Positions 16,792-24,874 are shown, numbered from the stretch's first letter. The stretch: DNA of 25,097 bases from an uncultured Clostridia bacterium (GCA_947088195.1 CAMUFS010000006.1:1-25097), one strand, 5' to 3'. The notes: generated from the sequence alone by a model not told the origin. Made by a program: numbers and translations.

Positions 16792-17838
16792 CTAATTCTT
16801 CGACTGCAAAATTTCTACCTCAGCCATATCCTCCCCCAGCAAAATAGCTTTTATTTTCTCCACCTCAGCCACACTTGAAAAACGTCCTGTCATAAAATAA
16901 TTTCCCTCTTCATCATAGCCCTCTGTCATTTTCCGATTCTCTTCTGTCTGCACCGTGCCATCTTGATATTTTAATCCACTAACCCAAACTGGCAAGACAT
17001 CACATTGATCTAAACTCAGCCCTTGTCCTTTTTCCAACGCTCTCATATCATTTCCATCACAAATCACTGTCACAGTAAGCGGAGAGATTCTTACTTCATG
17101 AACCAACACAGAATATCCCGCAATCTGACATTCCTTTTCTACCTGATAGCTTGTTCCCGGTATCTGATGTATGGTAACAGAAAAATCCCATTCCCCCGTC
17201 AATACATTCTCCCCGGCTGCTGCTTTCTCTCCCTGTTTTTGCAGTGCGGTAAAATGCACATTCATCACTGTGTCCTCTGTGCTTGTCGTATCTGCTTTTT
17301 GGCCGTATATCTCAAAATATCCACTATTCTCCTCATCCTCCTTTTTAATAAACTGACTTTCCCTCATACTGAATGGATTTTCTTTTCCTCCCCAGTCTAT
17401 CCTATATTCCATATCACTATTTTCATCTATCACAATAGATGGGTCCTCCGCTTTCACTTCAAAAAGAGCATAAAAGTAATTCTCATCCTGAATTGTCTGC
17501 AAAGAAGTGATACTTAGACCATTATTTGTCACACTTTTATATTCATCCTTTGCAAATTCATCTTCAACCAATTTATCCTGAAGCTCTTTGTTGCTATCAA
17601 AAACCTCTTCTGCCCTCTCATTCCATGAGAAAAGCTCCGTTGCAAGTACTGTGGTCCCAAGTATTGCTGTCATTGCTGCTGCAATTAATAATGTAACACG
17701 TTTTTTATATCTTTTTCCCCTCATATCTATCTTCCTTTCTGCATTATCCTCAATCGTGTCAAGCTTCTTAAGCGCTTCAAGAACAGCCTGATGAACATCC
17801 TCTGGTACCTCTGGCATTTCCCAATCTGCTCTATTCAT
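16792..17838 (-). CDS. DUF4179-like transmembrane anti-sigma factor
   Basis: A 348-aa single-pass membrane protein: a charged cytoplasmic N-terminus (1-47, EDVHQAVLEALKKLDTIED), one TM helix at about 48-67, and an extracytoplasmic part of about 280 residues. The region just after the TM (SWNERAEEVFDSNKELQDKLVE ... NGLSITSLQTIQDENYFYALFEV) is typical of DUF4179 proteins paired with ECF sigma factors in Clostridia. By analogy the N-terminus holds the sigma factor and the outer domain senses envelope change. The ATG at 17838 is preferred, 9 nt after AAGGAG, rather than 17844. It overlaps the sigma gene by 8 bp, so the two are coupled. Confidence 0.85.
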   Translation of the reverse strand: MNRADWEMPEVPEDVHQAVLEALKKLDTIEDNAERKIDMRGKRYKKRVTLLIAAAMTAILGTTVLATELFSWNERAEEVFDSNKELQDKLVEDEFAKDEYKSVTNNGLSITSLQTIQDENYFYALFEVKAEDPSIVIDENSDMEYRIDWGGKENPFSMRESQFIKKEDEENSGYFEIYGQKADTTSTEDTVMNVHFTALQKQGEKAAAGENVLTGEWDFSVTIHQIPGTSYQVEKECQIAGYSVLVHEVRISPLTVTVICDGNDMRALEKGQGLSLDQCDVLPVWVSGLKYQDGTVQTEENRKMTEGYDEEGNYFMTGRFSSVAEVEKIKAILLGEDMAEVEILQSKN

Positions 17839-18310
17839 ACCCATATTCTCCTTTCAAAGTGTCCCTCATCAGATTTCTGCTCCTGTATAATCTGGTCTTT
17901 ACTGCACTTTGTGATATTTCAAGCATATGGCTGATTTCCTTCACGGAAAAGCCTTCTATATAATGTAGCACAAATGGCGTTCTATACACCTCTGCAAGCT
18001 CCATTACCGCCTGAAATACTCCACAATTTTCTGTTGCTTCTTTAGCTGGACAGGATTCCATATAGTCCTCATAAGATACCTGCGCCTTTCTGTCTCGCAA
18101 CATTTGATATGCCTCATTCATCAGTATTCTGGTCAGCCATGTCTTAAAAAATGCTTCCTTTTTCAGAGTATACAGCTTTGTATAAGCAATTAAAATAGTG
18201 TTCTGCATTGCATCTGCACAATCCTCATCATTGTTAAGAATAGACTTCGCCACTCGGTATAATCCCTTCTCCGCAGCTAGCACCTCTGCTGTAAATCGCT
18301 CCTTATCCAT
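17831..18310 (-). CDS. ECF-type RNA polymerase sigma factor
   Basis: A 159-aa sigma-70 family protein of the short ECF class with only region 2 (about 10-74: DCADAMQNTILIAYTKL ... FKTWLTRILMNEAYQMLR) and region 4 (about 98-148, helix-turn-helix FSVKEISHMLEISQSAVKTRLYRSRNLMR). It should direct RNA polymerase to a small stress or envelope regulon. The ATG at 18310 is chosen because AGGAAGGA precedes it; the frame is open to 18433, but that part lies in a structured repeat. The downstream overlapping gene is its likely membrane anti-sigma factor. A matching ECF-like promoter at 18501-18531 suggests autoregulation. Confidence 0.93.
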   Translation of the reverse strand: MDKERFTAEVLAAEKGLYRVAKSILNNDEDCADAMQNTILIAYTKLYTLKKEAFFKTWLTRILMNEAYQMLRDRKAQVSYEDYMESCPAKEATENCGVFQAVMELAEVYRTPFVLHYIEGFSVKEISHMLEISQSAVKTRLYRSRNLMRDTLKGEYGYE

Positions 18311-18347
18311 CCTATATTTCCTTCCTGTATCCAACTTTTCACTTGAA

Positions 18348-18470
18348 GTCAAATACCCCGCAGCAAGCTGACGGGGCATCAAACTTGCAATGCAGCAGGC
18401 TGCGGAGTATTTGACCCTCGCGGCATTCGCCAAATGTCTGCTTCGCAGCCGCTTGGCTCATTGCTCGCGG
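18348..18470 (-). repeat. Structured inverted-repeat element in sigma-gene leader
   Basis: Two hairpin units lie between the sigma gene and its promoter. Unit 1: a 17-bp inverted repeat (18348-18364 with 18399-18415, one G-U type mismatch), which can alternatively fold as CCCCGCAGC-AA-GCTGACGGGG (18356-18376) plus GCAGC-AG-GCTGC. Unit 2: GCCAA-CTGC-TTC-GCAG-TTGGC (18429-18457) framed by direct CTCGCGG repeats (18417-18423 and 18464-18470). The unit is GC-richer than its surroundings and has no T run. It looks like a dispersed intergenic repeat that now forms the 5' leader of the sigma mRNA. The whole gap 18311-18626 (316 bp) otherwise holds only the promoter and the xylB terminator. Confidence 0.7.
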
Positions 18471-18500
18471 AAATAAATCGATCGAATTTATTTTACACTA

Positions 18501-18531
18501 ATTAGATGGAATAAACATAGCAAAGGTTACA
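18501..18531 (-). promoter_or_regulatory. Candidate ECF-sigma autoregulatory promoter
   Basis: The minus strand reads TGTAACCTTT (-35 side, TGTAAC at 18526-18531) and ATCTAAT (18501-18507) with the spacing usual for ECF promoters. The AAC motif in the -35 is characteristic of this sigma class and differs from sigma-A promoters elsewhere in the window. The start would fall about 180 nt before the sigma ATG, placing the whole inverted-repeat element in the leader. Confidence 0.55.
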
Positions 18532-18567
18532 ATACTTATAAATTTATTTTTATATAGAAATCCACAC

Positions 18568-18609
18568 AAAAAAACCGCAAATTAACGAATATCTTCGTCA
18601 ACTCACGGT
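18568..18609 (-). terminator. Intrinsic terminator of the isomerase-LacI-kinase operon
   Basis: On the minus strand a 16-bp stem (18574-18589 with 18594-18609; four G-U wobbles, no mismatches), 4-nt loop, then seven U residues (plus-strand A run 18568-18574). It begins 17 bp past the kinase stop. A shorter T run on the plus strand could allow weak bidirectional action. Confidence 0.88.
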
Positions 18610-18626
18610 TTTTATCTTGCCAATTT

Positions 18627-20153
18627 TTAATTTAAAGCTGCAAGCTCCTTGTATTGCTCTTTTAAAGCAGGATACAGATTTTTATAAACCTTATGATACT
18701 TTTCATAAGCTTCTGTATTCTTTCCAACTGGTTCACATTCCTTGTCAATGCGAAGCACTTTGTCGCAGGCGGCCTCCACACTCTCATAAATTCCTGCCCC
18801 AACCCCGGCAAGGATCGCCACACCCAACGCTGGCCCCTCCTTTGCAGTGACAGTCTTTACTTTACAGCCATACATATCTGCGAGCATCTGGCGCCATATT
18901 GGACTCTTTCCACCTCCACCGCACGCCATCATCTCCTCAACCTGAATCCCCATCTCCTTTAAAATATCGTTACAGTCCTTCAAGGAATAAGACACACCCT
19001 CCATCACAGCACGGAGCATATCCTTTCTGGTATGAATGGCAGACAGTCCAAAGAATACTCCGCGACAGTCTGGATCAAGATGTGGTGTGCGCTCACCCAT
19101 TAGATAAGGAAGATAGATTAATTGATTGCAGCCAAGCGGCGTCTCAGCTACATCCTCGTTAATATAATCGTAGGCATCTTTTCCTTCCTCGGCAGCCTTT
19201 TTTATATAATCCTCACAAAAATTGTCACGGAACCATTTTAAAGATAGCCCAGCGCCCTGTGTCACACCCATCACATGCCATGCCCCTGGCACTGCGCAAC
19301 AGAATGTATGTACCCTGCCCTTTGGATCGATTGTCACTTTATCGCTGTGGGCAAATACTACCCCGCTGGTGCCAATGGTGGTAAATGCTCTACCCTCTCT
19401 GACAATTCCAGTTCCCACCGCAGCGGCGGCGTTATCCCCTGCACCGCCAACCACAACTGTTTTCTCGGACAGTCCCGTTTTTTCTGCAATCTCTGGCAGG
19501 ATAGTTCCTGTCACCTCCACAGACTCATAGACCTTTGCAAGCATACTTTTGTCTATTTCAAGCTTCTCTAATACCTCATCTGACCAGCATCTATTGGGCA
19601 CATCAAGAAGCTGCATACCAGAAGCATCTGACACTTCTGTGGCAAATTCACCTGTAAGAACAAATCGCACATAGTCCTTTGGCAGAAGAATATGGCGGCA
19701 ACGCTTATAATTCTCTGGCTCATGATTCCTTACCCAGAGAATCTTAGAAGCAGTAAAACCTGTAAGCGCTGGATTTGCTGTGATCTCAATCAAGCGCTCC
19801 CGCCCAATCTTCTGTGTTATCTCCTCACATTCTGCAGCCGTTCTCTGATCACACCAAATAATAGAAGGGCGAATCACCTCATTCTTCTCATCTAGCATAA
19901 CCAATCCATGCATCTGTCCTGAGATTCCAAGCCCTTTAATATCCTCTGCCGCCACGCCAGATTCTGTGATTACCTTTGCGATCGTTGACAATGCCGCATC
20001 TGCCCAATCCTTTGGATTCTGCTCTGCCCAGCCATTCTGCGGCTGATGGAGAGGATACTCCTGTGAGGCAGATGCCATAATCGCTCCGTCCTCATCAAAT
20101 AGCACTGTTTTCGTCGCAGAGGTTCCCAAATCTATACCAATTAAATATCTCAT
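18627..20153 (-). CDS. xylB: Xylulokinase (FGGY family carbohydrate kinase)
   Basis: A 508-aa FGGY kinase, usual length for XylB, which phosphorylates D-xylulose to D-xylulose-5-P for the pentose phosphate pathway. Visible: N-terminal phosphate loop IGIDLGTSATKTVLFD (5-20), substrate motif SGQMHGL (78-84) characteristic of xylulokinases, IIWCDQRT (98-105), catalytic-base region GGAGDNAAAAVGTG with Asp240, and C-terminal adenosine-site GGGGKSPIWRQMLADMYG plus EGPALGVAILAG. The ATG at 20153 has GAGGGGG about 7 nt upstream. It starts 13 bp after the LacI gene. Because its partner is a FucI-fold isomerase rather than XylA, ribulose or another ketose is possible as substrate. Confidence 0.9.
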   Translation of the reverse strand: MRYLIGIDLGTSATKTVLFDEDGAIMASASQEYPLHQPQNGWAEQNPKDWADAALSTIAKVITESGVAAEDIKGLGISGQMHGLVMLDEKNEVIRPSIIWCDQRTAAECEEITQKIGRERLIEITANPALTGFTASKILWVRNHEPENYKRCRHILLPKDYVRFVLTGEFATEVSDASGMQLLDVPNRCWSDEVLEKLEIDKSMLAKVYESVEVTGTILPEIAEKTGLSEKTVVVGGAGDNAAAAVGTGIVREGRAFTTIGTSGVVFAHSDKVTIDPKGRVHTFCCAVPGAWHVMGVTQGAGLSLKWFRDNFCEDYIKKAAEEGKDAYDYINEDVAETPLGCNQLIYLPYLMGERTPHLDPDCRGVFFGLSAIHTRKDMLRAVMEGVSYSLKDCNDILKEMGIQVEEMMACGGGGKSPIWRQMLADMYGCKVKTVTAKEGPALGVAILAGVGAGIYESVEAACDKVLRIDKECEPVGKNTEAYEKYHKVYKNLYPALKEQYKELAALN

Positions 20154-20166
20154 GAAAATCCCCCTC

Positions 20167-21192
20167 TTATTCATCAATATTTTCCAATATCCTGATCTCG
20201 TTCTTTACAATATAATCTGACGCTGGCACAAGGCTCTGTACCAAATACTCAGCCGCCATCTGCACGGCATGATAACCCTGTCCAAATGGATTTTGGCAGA
20301 CCGCTGCCTTGATAATTCCTTTTTTCATCCATTCTCGCACAGAGTTTGTATTATCACTTGCCACAACCACAATAGATCTAGCCCTCTGTGATTCCTCCAC
20401 GGCACGACAAACTCCCGCCGCTCCTGCTGCCACAATATAGATCGCTGTGATCTCTGGGCAGTGTTTTAGCATCAATCGAGTCTGCTCATACCCTGTCTCA
20501 TCATCATCATTTGTCTCTATAATATCTTTAATTTTTATCTGTGGAAAACGTGCCTTGCACAGAGAGGAAAAACCTGCAATGCGCTGGTTATGCCCTAAAA
20601 CCTTCACCGTTCCAGTAGCAATTCCCACCACTGCGTCCCCTCCGCACAACAGCCCCATCATTCCGCCTGCTGTTCTGCCGCTGGAATTAAAATCACAGCC
20701 TACATAACACAGCCTTCCACTATTCTCCACATCTGCATTAATTGTGATCACAGGTATTCCATTCCGCATAAATTCCTGTATCTTTTCTGCAATCCGCTCA
20801 TCATTAATCCCGTTTAGAATAAGAAGCTGCACACTGCCTTTCATCTCTTCCATCAATGCGAGCTGCTTTTCCACATAATACCCTTTCATACTGCGGACCA
20901 GCAAGGTTATGCCATAATCAGCTATCTCTTCCTGCCCCTTTTGAATGCCATTCAAAACCTCCTCAAAAAACTCTACACCTTCTGAAGTTAGAATAACACC
21001 TATCACATAATTTTTCTTTCTTGCCGCAAGCGCCTTGCCCGCTGTATTGGGACGATATCCAAGCTCCTTCGCCTTTTCTCTCACTTGGTCAGCTATCTCC
21101 TCACGCACCCTGCCTCGATTGTTGAGAACACGATCCACCGTCCCTCTCGAAACGCCACACGCCTCGGCAATCTGCTTCATTGTGACAGCCAT
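20167..21192 (-). CDS. LacI-family transcriptional regulator of the sugar operon
   Basis: A 341-aa regulator with a LacI helix-turn-helix at the N-terminus (MKQIAEACGVSRGTVDRVLNNRGRV) and hinge helix region (GYRPNTAGKALAARKKNY). A periplasmic-binding-protein-like sugar domain follows (IGVILTSEGVEFFEEVLNGIQKG ... VVASDNTNSVREWMKKG). It is presumably a repressor released by a pentose or its derivative. The ATG at 21192 is 6 bp after the isomerase stop and has no good RBS, so translation is probably coupled; TTG 21198 or ATG 21180 are alternatives. Its likely operator is at 22700-22713, in front of the operon that encodes it. Confidence 0.92.
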   Translation of the reverse strand: MAVTMKQIAEACGVSRGTVDRVLNNRGRVREEIADQVREKAKELGYRPNTAGKALAARKKNYVIGVILTSEGVEFFEEVLNGIQKGQEEIADYGITLLVRSMKGYYVEKQLALMEEMKGSVQLLILNGINDERIAEKIQEFMRNGIPVITINADVENSGRLCYVGCDFNSSGRTAGGMMGLLCGGDAVVGIATGTVKVLGHNQRIAGFSSLCKARFPQIKIKDIIETNDDDETGYEQTRLMLKHCPEITAIYIVAAGAAGVCRAVEESQRARSIVVVASDNTNSVREWMKKGIIKAAVCQNPFGQGYHAVQMAAEYLVQSLVPASDYIVKNEIRILENIDE

Positions 21193-21198
21193 CAGCAA

Positions 21199-22668
21199 TT
21201 ACGCATATGGATTCTCTGTTTTATAAAGCATACCCTTCGGCTGATTAAACCCAATATCCTCTACTCCCAGATATTTAAATACTTCAAATATTGTCTTTCC
21301 AAAATGTCCAAATGCAACTGCTCCATGATGTGGATAATTCTTCTGAATTAATACATGACGATAGAAACGTCCCATCTCTGGAATAGCGAACACACCAATT
21401 CCTCCAAAGGAACGTGTCGCAACTGGAAGAACCTCTCCCTCCGCTACATACGCCCGCAGCTTTGCATCTGCTGAACTCTGCAGACGGAAGAATGTGATCT
21501 TTCCTGCAGCGATATCTCCTTCCAAAGTACCATTAGTCTTCTCTTCTGGCAGACTTCTCGCCATAATCTTTTGATTTCTCATCTCACAGGAAGCAAGCTT
21601 GCAGGAAGGTGTATTTCCACAATGGAAGCCCATAAAGGTATCCTTTAATGTATAATTGTATTTGCCCTTGATCTCAGACTCATACATATCCACAGGCACA
21701 CTGTTGTTAATATCCAAAAGCGTCACAGCATCAAGGCTGACACAGGTTCCAATAAATTCACTTAACGCTCCATAAATATCTACCTCGCAGGAAACCGGGA
21801 TTCCCTTTGCTGTCAGGCGGCTATTGACATAACATGGAACAAATCCAAACTGTGTCTGAAAAGCAGGCCAGCACTTGCCAGCGATTGCAACATACTCTCT
21901 GGAGCCCTTATTTTTCTCCACCCAATCCAAAAGTGTCAGCTCATATTGTGCAAGCTTCTCCAAGATCTCTGGCTTCTTATTTCCAGCGCCAAGCTCTTCC
22001 TGCATTTCCTTTACAACTGCGGGGATTCTCTCATCCTTTGCATGATTGTTAAAGGCTTCAAATAAATCCAACTCAGAATTCTCCTGAATCTCCACTCCCA
22101 GATTATAAAGCTGCTTGATCGGTGCATTGCACGCAAGGAAGTCCTGAGGACGAGGACCAAAGCTAATTATCTTCAAATTGCGAAGTCCAATAATCGTTCT
22201 TGCAATCGGTATAAACTCTGCGATCATATCTGCACATTCTGCTGCCGTGCCAACTGGATATTCTGGTATATACACATTGATCTCACGAAGCTTTAAATTA
22301 TAGCTTGCATTTAACATACCACAATATGCATCACCTCTATCATCCAAAAGGCTATCACCATGCTCTTCTGCAGCAGCGACAAACATAACAGGACCATCAA
22401 AATACTTTGCAAGCAGTGTCTCAGAACTCTCTGGCCCGAAATTTCCAAGAAATACAACTAACGCATTGCAGCCCGCTTCTTTTAGCTCAGCAAGAGCCTT
22501 TTTCATATGTAATTCATTCTCAATTACAGTAGGACATTCATAAATATCGCCATATTTGGGACGATAAGCTTCTACAAGCTCCTTTCTCCTTCTCTCCGAA
22601 AGAGACATGGGAAAACAATCTCTGCTCACAGCAGCGATGCCAATCTTTACCTCTGGAACATTGTTCAT
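21199..22668 (-). CDS. L-fucose/L-arabinose isomerase-fold sugar isomerase
   Basis: A 489-aa aldose-ketose isomerase of the FucI/AraA fold, shorter than classic FucI (about 590 aa). The metal and catalytic residues expected for the fold are present: Glu295 (VSCEVDIYGALSEF), Asp319 (VTLLDINN) and a His in YPHHGAVAFGH (447-448). N-terminal VVFLGNFGPE and GDSLLDDRGDAY segments match the family's substrate lobe. With a xylulokinase-like kinase next to it, it should convert an aldopentose (D-xylose, D-arabinose or L-arabinose) into the matching ketose; which one is not decidable here. The ATG at 22668 has AGGAGG 8 nt upstream. It is the first gene of the operon. Confidence 0.85.
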   Translation of the reverse strand: MNNVPEVKIGIAAVSRDCFPMSLSERRRKELVEAYRPKYGDIYECPTVIENELHMKKALAELKEAGCNALVVFLGNFGPESSETLLAKYFDGPVMFVAAAEEHGDSLLDDRGDAYCGMLNASYNLKLREINVYIPEYPVGTAAECADMIAEFIPIARTIIGLRNLKIISFGPRPQDFLACNAPIKQLYNLGVEIQENSELDLFEAFNNHAKDERIPAVVKEMQEELGAGNKKPEILEKLAQYELTLLDWVEKNKGSREYVAIAGKCWPAFQTQFGFVPCYVNSRLTAKGIPVSCEVDIYGALSEFIGTCVSLDAVTLLDINNSVPVDMYESEIKGKYNYTLKDTFMGFHCGNTPSCKLASCEMRNQKIMARSLPEEKTNGTLEGDIAAGKITFFRLQSSADAKLRAYVAEGEVLPVATRSFGGIGVFAIPEMGRFYRHVLIQKNYPHHGAVAFGHFGKTIFEVFKYLGVEDIGFNQPKGMLYKTENPYA

Positions 22669-22699
22669 CTGCGTTTCCTCCTAGACATTATATTTGGTG

Positions 22700-22713
22700 T
22701 GTGCTCGTGCACA
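22700..22713. promoter_or_regulatory. LacI-type operator overlapping the transcription start
   Basis: TGTGCTCGTGCACA is a 14-bp palindrome with the central CG typical of LacI-family operators, with one mismatched symmetrical pair. It begins 9 bp downstream of the -10 of the operon promoter, covering about +3 to +16, a classic repressor position. It does not fit the cre consensus for CcpA. Confidence 0.65.
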
Positions 22714-22722
22714 TCTAAAACT

Positions 22723-22751
22723 ATTATAGGTAGGAGAGATGGAAATGTCAA
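22723..22751 (-). promoter_or_regulatory. Consensus sigma-A promoter of the isomerase operon
   Basis: The minus strand has perfect TTGACA (22746-22751) and perfect TATAAT (22723-22728) with a 17-bp spacer, about 55 bp upstream of the isomerase ATG. So strong a promoter would need repression, in keeping with the operator at 22700-22713. The remaining upstream gap (22752-22833) shows no clear terminator for trmO. Confidence 0.9.
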
Positions 22752-22833
22752 GTATTTCTATCTCATTACCTTACCAATTTATAACTTTTTGATAAGATTA
22801 TGTTTGATTTGATTTGTCATTTTCGAAGGAGGA

Positions 22834-23526
22834 TTATAGGCCGTTCTCTGGGCGGACCCTCTCTTTTACCTCACAGACAGTAAGTCTCTCCCCATCTACC
22901 TGAAATCGAATATTATAACCCGCATAACTCATGCCATAGATCCTCTCCGTGTCCTGTATATATGCCGGACGTGGATCTTGTTCTAGTATTTTCACTACAG
23001 CTTCCCTTTTCTCTGGCGGATAATTTTCAAGTAGCTTTACCGGAAAATCTACCTTAAGCCTATGGGCTCTAGTTTCTCTTGTATACCCTTCTGATGCCTC
23101 AGGATGACAATCTGTAAAAGGAATATATGGTTTAATGTCATAAATTGGTGTTCCATCCATTAAATCTGCACCCTGCACATACAACACCACACCCTGCTTT
23201 TTATCTTCCTCTATTCCTATAAGGCGCACACAAGACAGCCCGATATTGTTTGGACGAAATGGAGAGCGGGTGGCAAATACACCGATTCTTTTATTTCCCC
23301 CAAGCCTTGGCGGTCTGACCGTCGCAGTCCACGTTCTTTCTCTATTTTCTGAAAATTCCCACAAAAGCCATATATGTGAAAATTCCTCCAGCCCTCTGAC
23401 AGCCTCCATTCTTCTGTACTCTGGCTCAAATATAATTCTACCTCTCAATTCATCCACCATTCCACTCTGACGAGGTATGCCGAATTTATCCGGGAAATCT
23501 GTCTCTATATGTGCAATAATATTCAT
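22834..23526 (-). CDS. trmO: tRNA (t6A37) N6-methyltransferase TrmO
   Basis: A 230-aa TrmO (TsaA/YaeB/VirR family) protein, which uses SAM to methylate t6A at position 37 of some ANN-decoding tRNAs. Signatures are EEFSHIWLLWEFSE (47-60), RPPRLGG (71-77), RSPFRPNNIGLSCVRL (87-102) and DGTPIYDIKPYIPFTD (124-139). The C-terminal region includes ERIYGMSYAGYNIRF, usual for full-length TrmO. The ATG at 23526 has GAGGGG about 10 nt upstream. It starts only 4 bp after the GNAT stop, so the two are co-transcribed. Confidence 0.92.
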   Translation of the reverse strand: MNIIAHIETDFPDKFGIPRQSGMVDELRGRIIFEPEYRRMEAVRGLEEFSHIWLLWEFSENRERTWTATVRPPRLGGNKRIGVFATRSPFRPNNIGLSCVRLIGIEEDKKQGVVLYVQGADLMDGTPIYDIKPYIPFTDCHPEASEGYTRETRAHRLKVDFPVKLLENYPPEKREAVVKILEQDPRPAYIQDTERIYGMSYAGYNIRFQVDGERLTVCEVKERVRPENGL

Positions 23527-23530
23527 AGAG

Positions 23531-24079
23531 CTATTTCCCCTCTGAAAGTAATTTAATATGGTGGCCTACATAATTTTCCCCAAAGGTATCTGTATACAAC
23601 CTTCTATATTCTTCAAAGTTAATTTTACAAGAATCCGATAATATTTCCATCTCAACCCCAAAAAGCTTGACATACAGCGCTGTCTCTGTCAGCCCATTTC
23701 TCAAATAAAAATTTTTTCTTTTTAATCGCTGTTCGATATTTTTTGCCTCTACATCGGTGCGCTCTATCTCTAAAAAAAATCTTTTCTGTGCATATTTCTC
23801 GCGAATCAGAGAAATTGCCTCTGTTCCAACTCCCTGCCCCCGTTTTTTTTGCGAAATGGCAAAATAATCTAGTAATACCATATCCTGATATAAAACGGTG
23901 ATAACTAATCCACAAAGCTCTCCCTGCGTATCCTCTAAAGCCTGAAGCTCCATCCTGCCTTCCTTACGTTTTTTCAACATTAACCGAAAGGGTTTCCTCT
24001 CCGTTATTGGAAATGCCTCTCTATATAATAATTGCATTGCTGATAATTTTTCTTTATCATATACATCTACCAATCTCAT
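23531..24079 (-). CDS. GNAT family N-acetyltransferase
   Basis: A 182-aa GNAT protein. The acetyl-CoA motif is KKRGQGVGTEAISLIREKY after the strand VLLDYFAISQ, followed by FFLEIERTDVEAKNIEQRLKRKNFYLRNG, as in small cytoplasmic GNATs. About 45 residues follow the core (KLFGVEMEILSDSCKINFEEYRRLYTDTFG). Substrate unknown. The ATG at 24079 is preferred: GAGGTGGAG lies 6 nt upstream, while the in-frame GTG at 24091 would place that site inside the gene. A TATAAT at 24127-24132 (minus) may be its -10, but the -35 is poor. It is first in a two-gene unit with trmO. Confidence 0.85.
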   Translation of the reverse strand: MRLVDVYDKEKLSAMQLLYREAFPITERKPFRLMLKKRKEGRMELQALEDTQGELCGLVITVLYQDMVLLDYFAISQKKRGQGVGTEAISLIREKYAQKRFFLEIERTDVEAKNIEQRLKRKNFYLRNGLTETALYVKLFGVEMEILSDSCKINFEEYRRLYTDTFGENYVGHHIKLLSEGK

Positions 24080-24143
24080 TTTAATCTCCACCTCTATATT
24101 ATTTGTGTCAAAAAATCTACGCTTGTATTATAAAACAAACAAA

Positions 24144-24172
24144 TTGTAATTAATAATAGTTTCTGTTATGAT
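24144..24172 (+). promoter_or_regulatory. Sigma-A promoter of the HAD phosphatase gene
   Basis: TTGTAA (24144-24149) and TATGAT (24167-24172) with a 17-bp spacer, about 52 bp upstream of the ATG. It lies in the 144-bp divergent gap shared with the GNAT-trmO unit. Confidence 0.6.
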
Positions 24173-24223
24173 AGTAACATATATCAAATTTAAGTGCAAA
24201 GACTATTTCTTTTCGGAGGTGTT

Positions 24224-24874
24224 ATGACTCAATTTCGCTATCTTTTATTTGACCTTGATGGAACCTTAACCGACCCTAAGCCCGGAATAACGGGCTGTGT
24301 GGCATATGCCTTAGATTCCTTTGGCATCCATGTTGAAAATTTAGATACTCTTACTTGCTTTATTGGTCCGCCACTGGTAGATTCTTTTATGGAATATTAT
24401 GGTTTTTCAAAAGAACAGGCGCAAATTGCCTGTGAGAAATACCGCGAACGCTTTTCTTCTGTGGGTCTATATGAAAATTGTGTGTATGATGGCATTATTC
24501 CACTTCTTGATGAATTAAAAGCATCCGGCTACACCTTGATTGTTGCAACTTCAAAGCCACATGTATATGCAAGGCAGATACTTGCACATTTTCGTATGGA
24601 ATCTTACTTCAGCTTTTTGTCAGGAAGTGAGCTTGACGGAACGAGAAATCAAAAGGGAGCTGTTATTGCTCACGCGCTAAAAATATGCCATATTACAGAT
24701 TATTCTAAAGTCTTAATGATAGGAGACAGAAAACATGATATCCTTGGTGCAAAGGAAAATCACATTGCCTCCTTAGGTGTTCTCTACGGTTATGGAGATC
24801 GAATAGAACATGAAGCTGCAGGGGCAGATTATATTGTAAATAACATACAAGAACTTAGCGATTTTCTTTTATGA
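24224..24874 (+). CDS. HAD-family phosphatase (phosphoglycolate phosphatase-like)
   Basis: A 216-aa HAD hydrolase with a helical C1-type cap. Motif I is FDLDGTLTD (Asp10 nucleophile, Asp12 acid/base), motif II VATSKP, then a Lys in motif III, and motif IV MIGDRKHDILGAKEN (metal-binding Asp pair). The cap contains the PGITGCVAYAL ... FIGPPLVDSF pattern of Gph/PpaX-like phosphatases. The substrate could be phosphoglycolate, pyrophosphate or a nucleotide; sequence alone does not decide. The ATG at 24224 has GGAGG 5-6 nt upstream; an in-frame GTG at 24194 is not supported. It is followed after 70 bp by the palindromic element. Confidence 0.9.
   Translation: MTQFRYLLFDLDGTLTDPKPGITGCVAYALDSFGIHVENLDTLTCFIGPPLVDSFMEYYGFSKEQAQIACEKYRERFSSVGLYENCVYDGIIPLLDELKASGYTLIVATSKPHVYARQILAHFRMESYFSFLSGSELDGTRNQKGAVIAHALKICHITDYSKVLMIGDRKHDILGAKENHIASLGVLYGYGDRIEHEAAGADYIVNNIQELSDFLL

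Noticed and set aside
16784..16797. AATTAG/CTAATT palindrome at the anti-sigma stop as a terminator
   Set aside because: Six AT-rich base pairs with a 2-nt loop and no U tract; no convincing terminator for the sigma/anti-sigma unit was found.
22700..22713. CcpA cre site at the isomerase promoter
   Set aside because: The palindrome lacks the A and W positions of the cre consensus; a LacI-regulator operator fits better.
22805..22833. RBS-like GAAGGAGGATTAT on the plus strand
   Set aside because: No plausible coding frame follows; it runs antisense into trmO.
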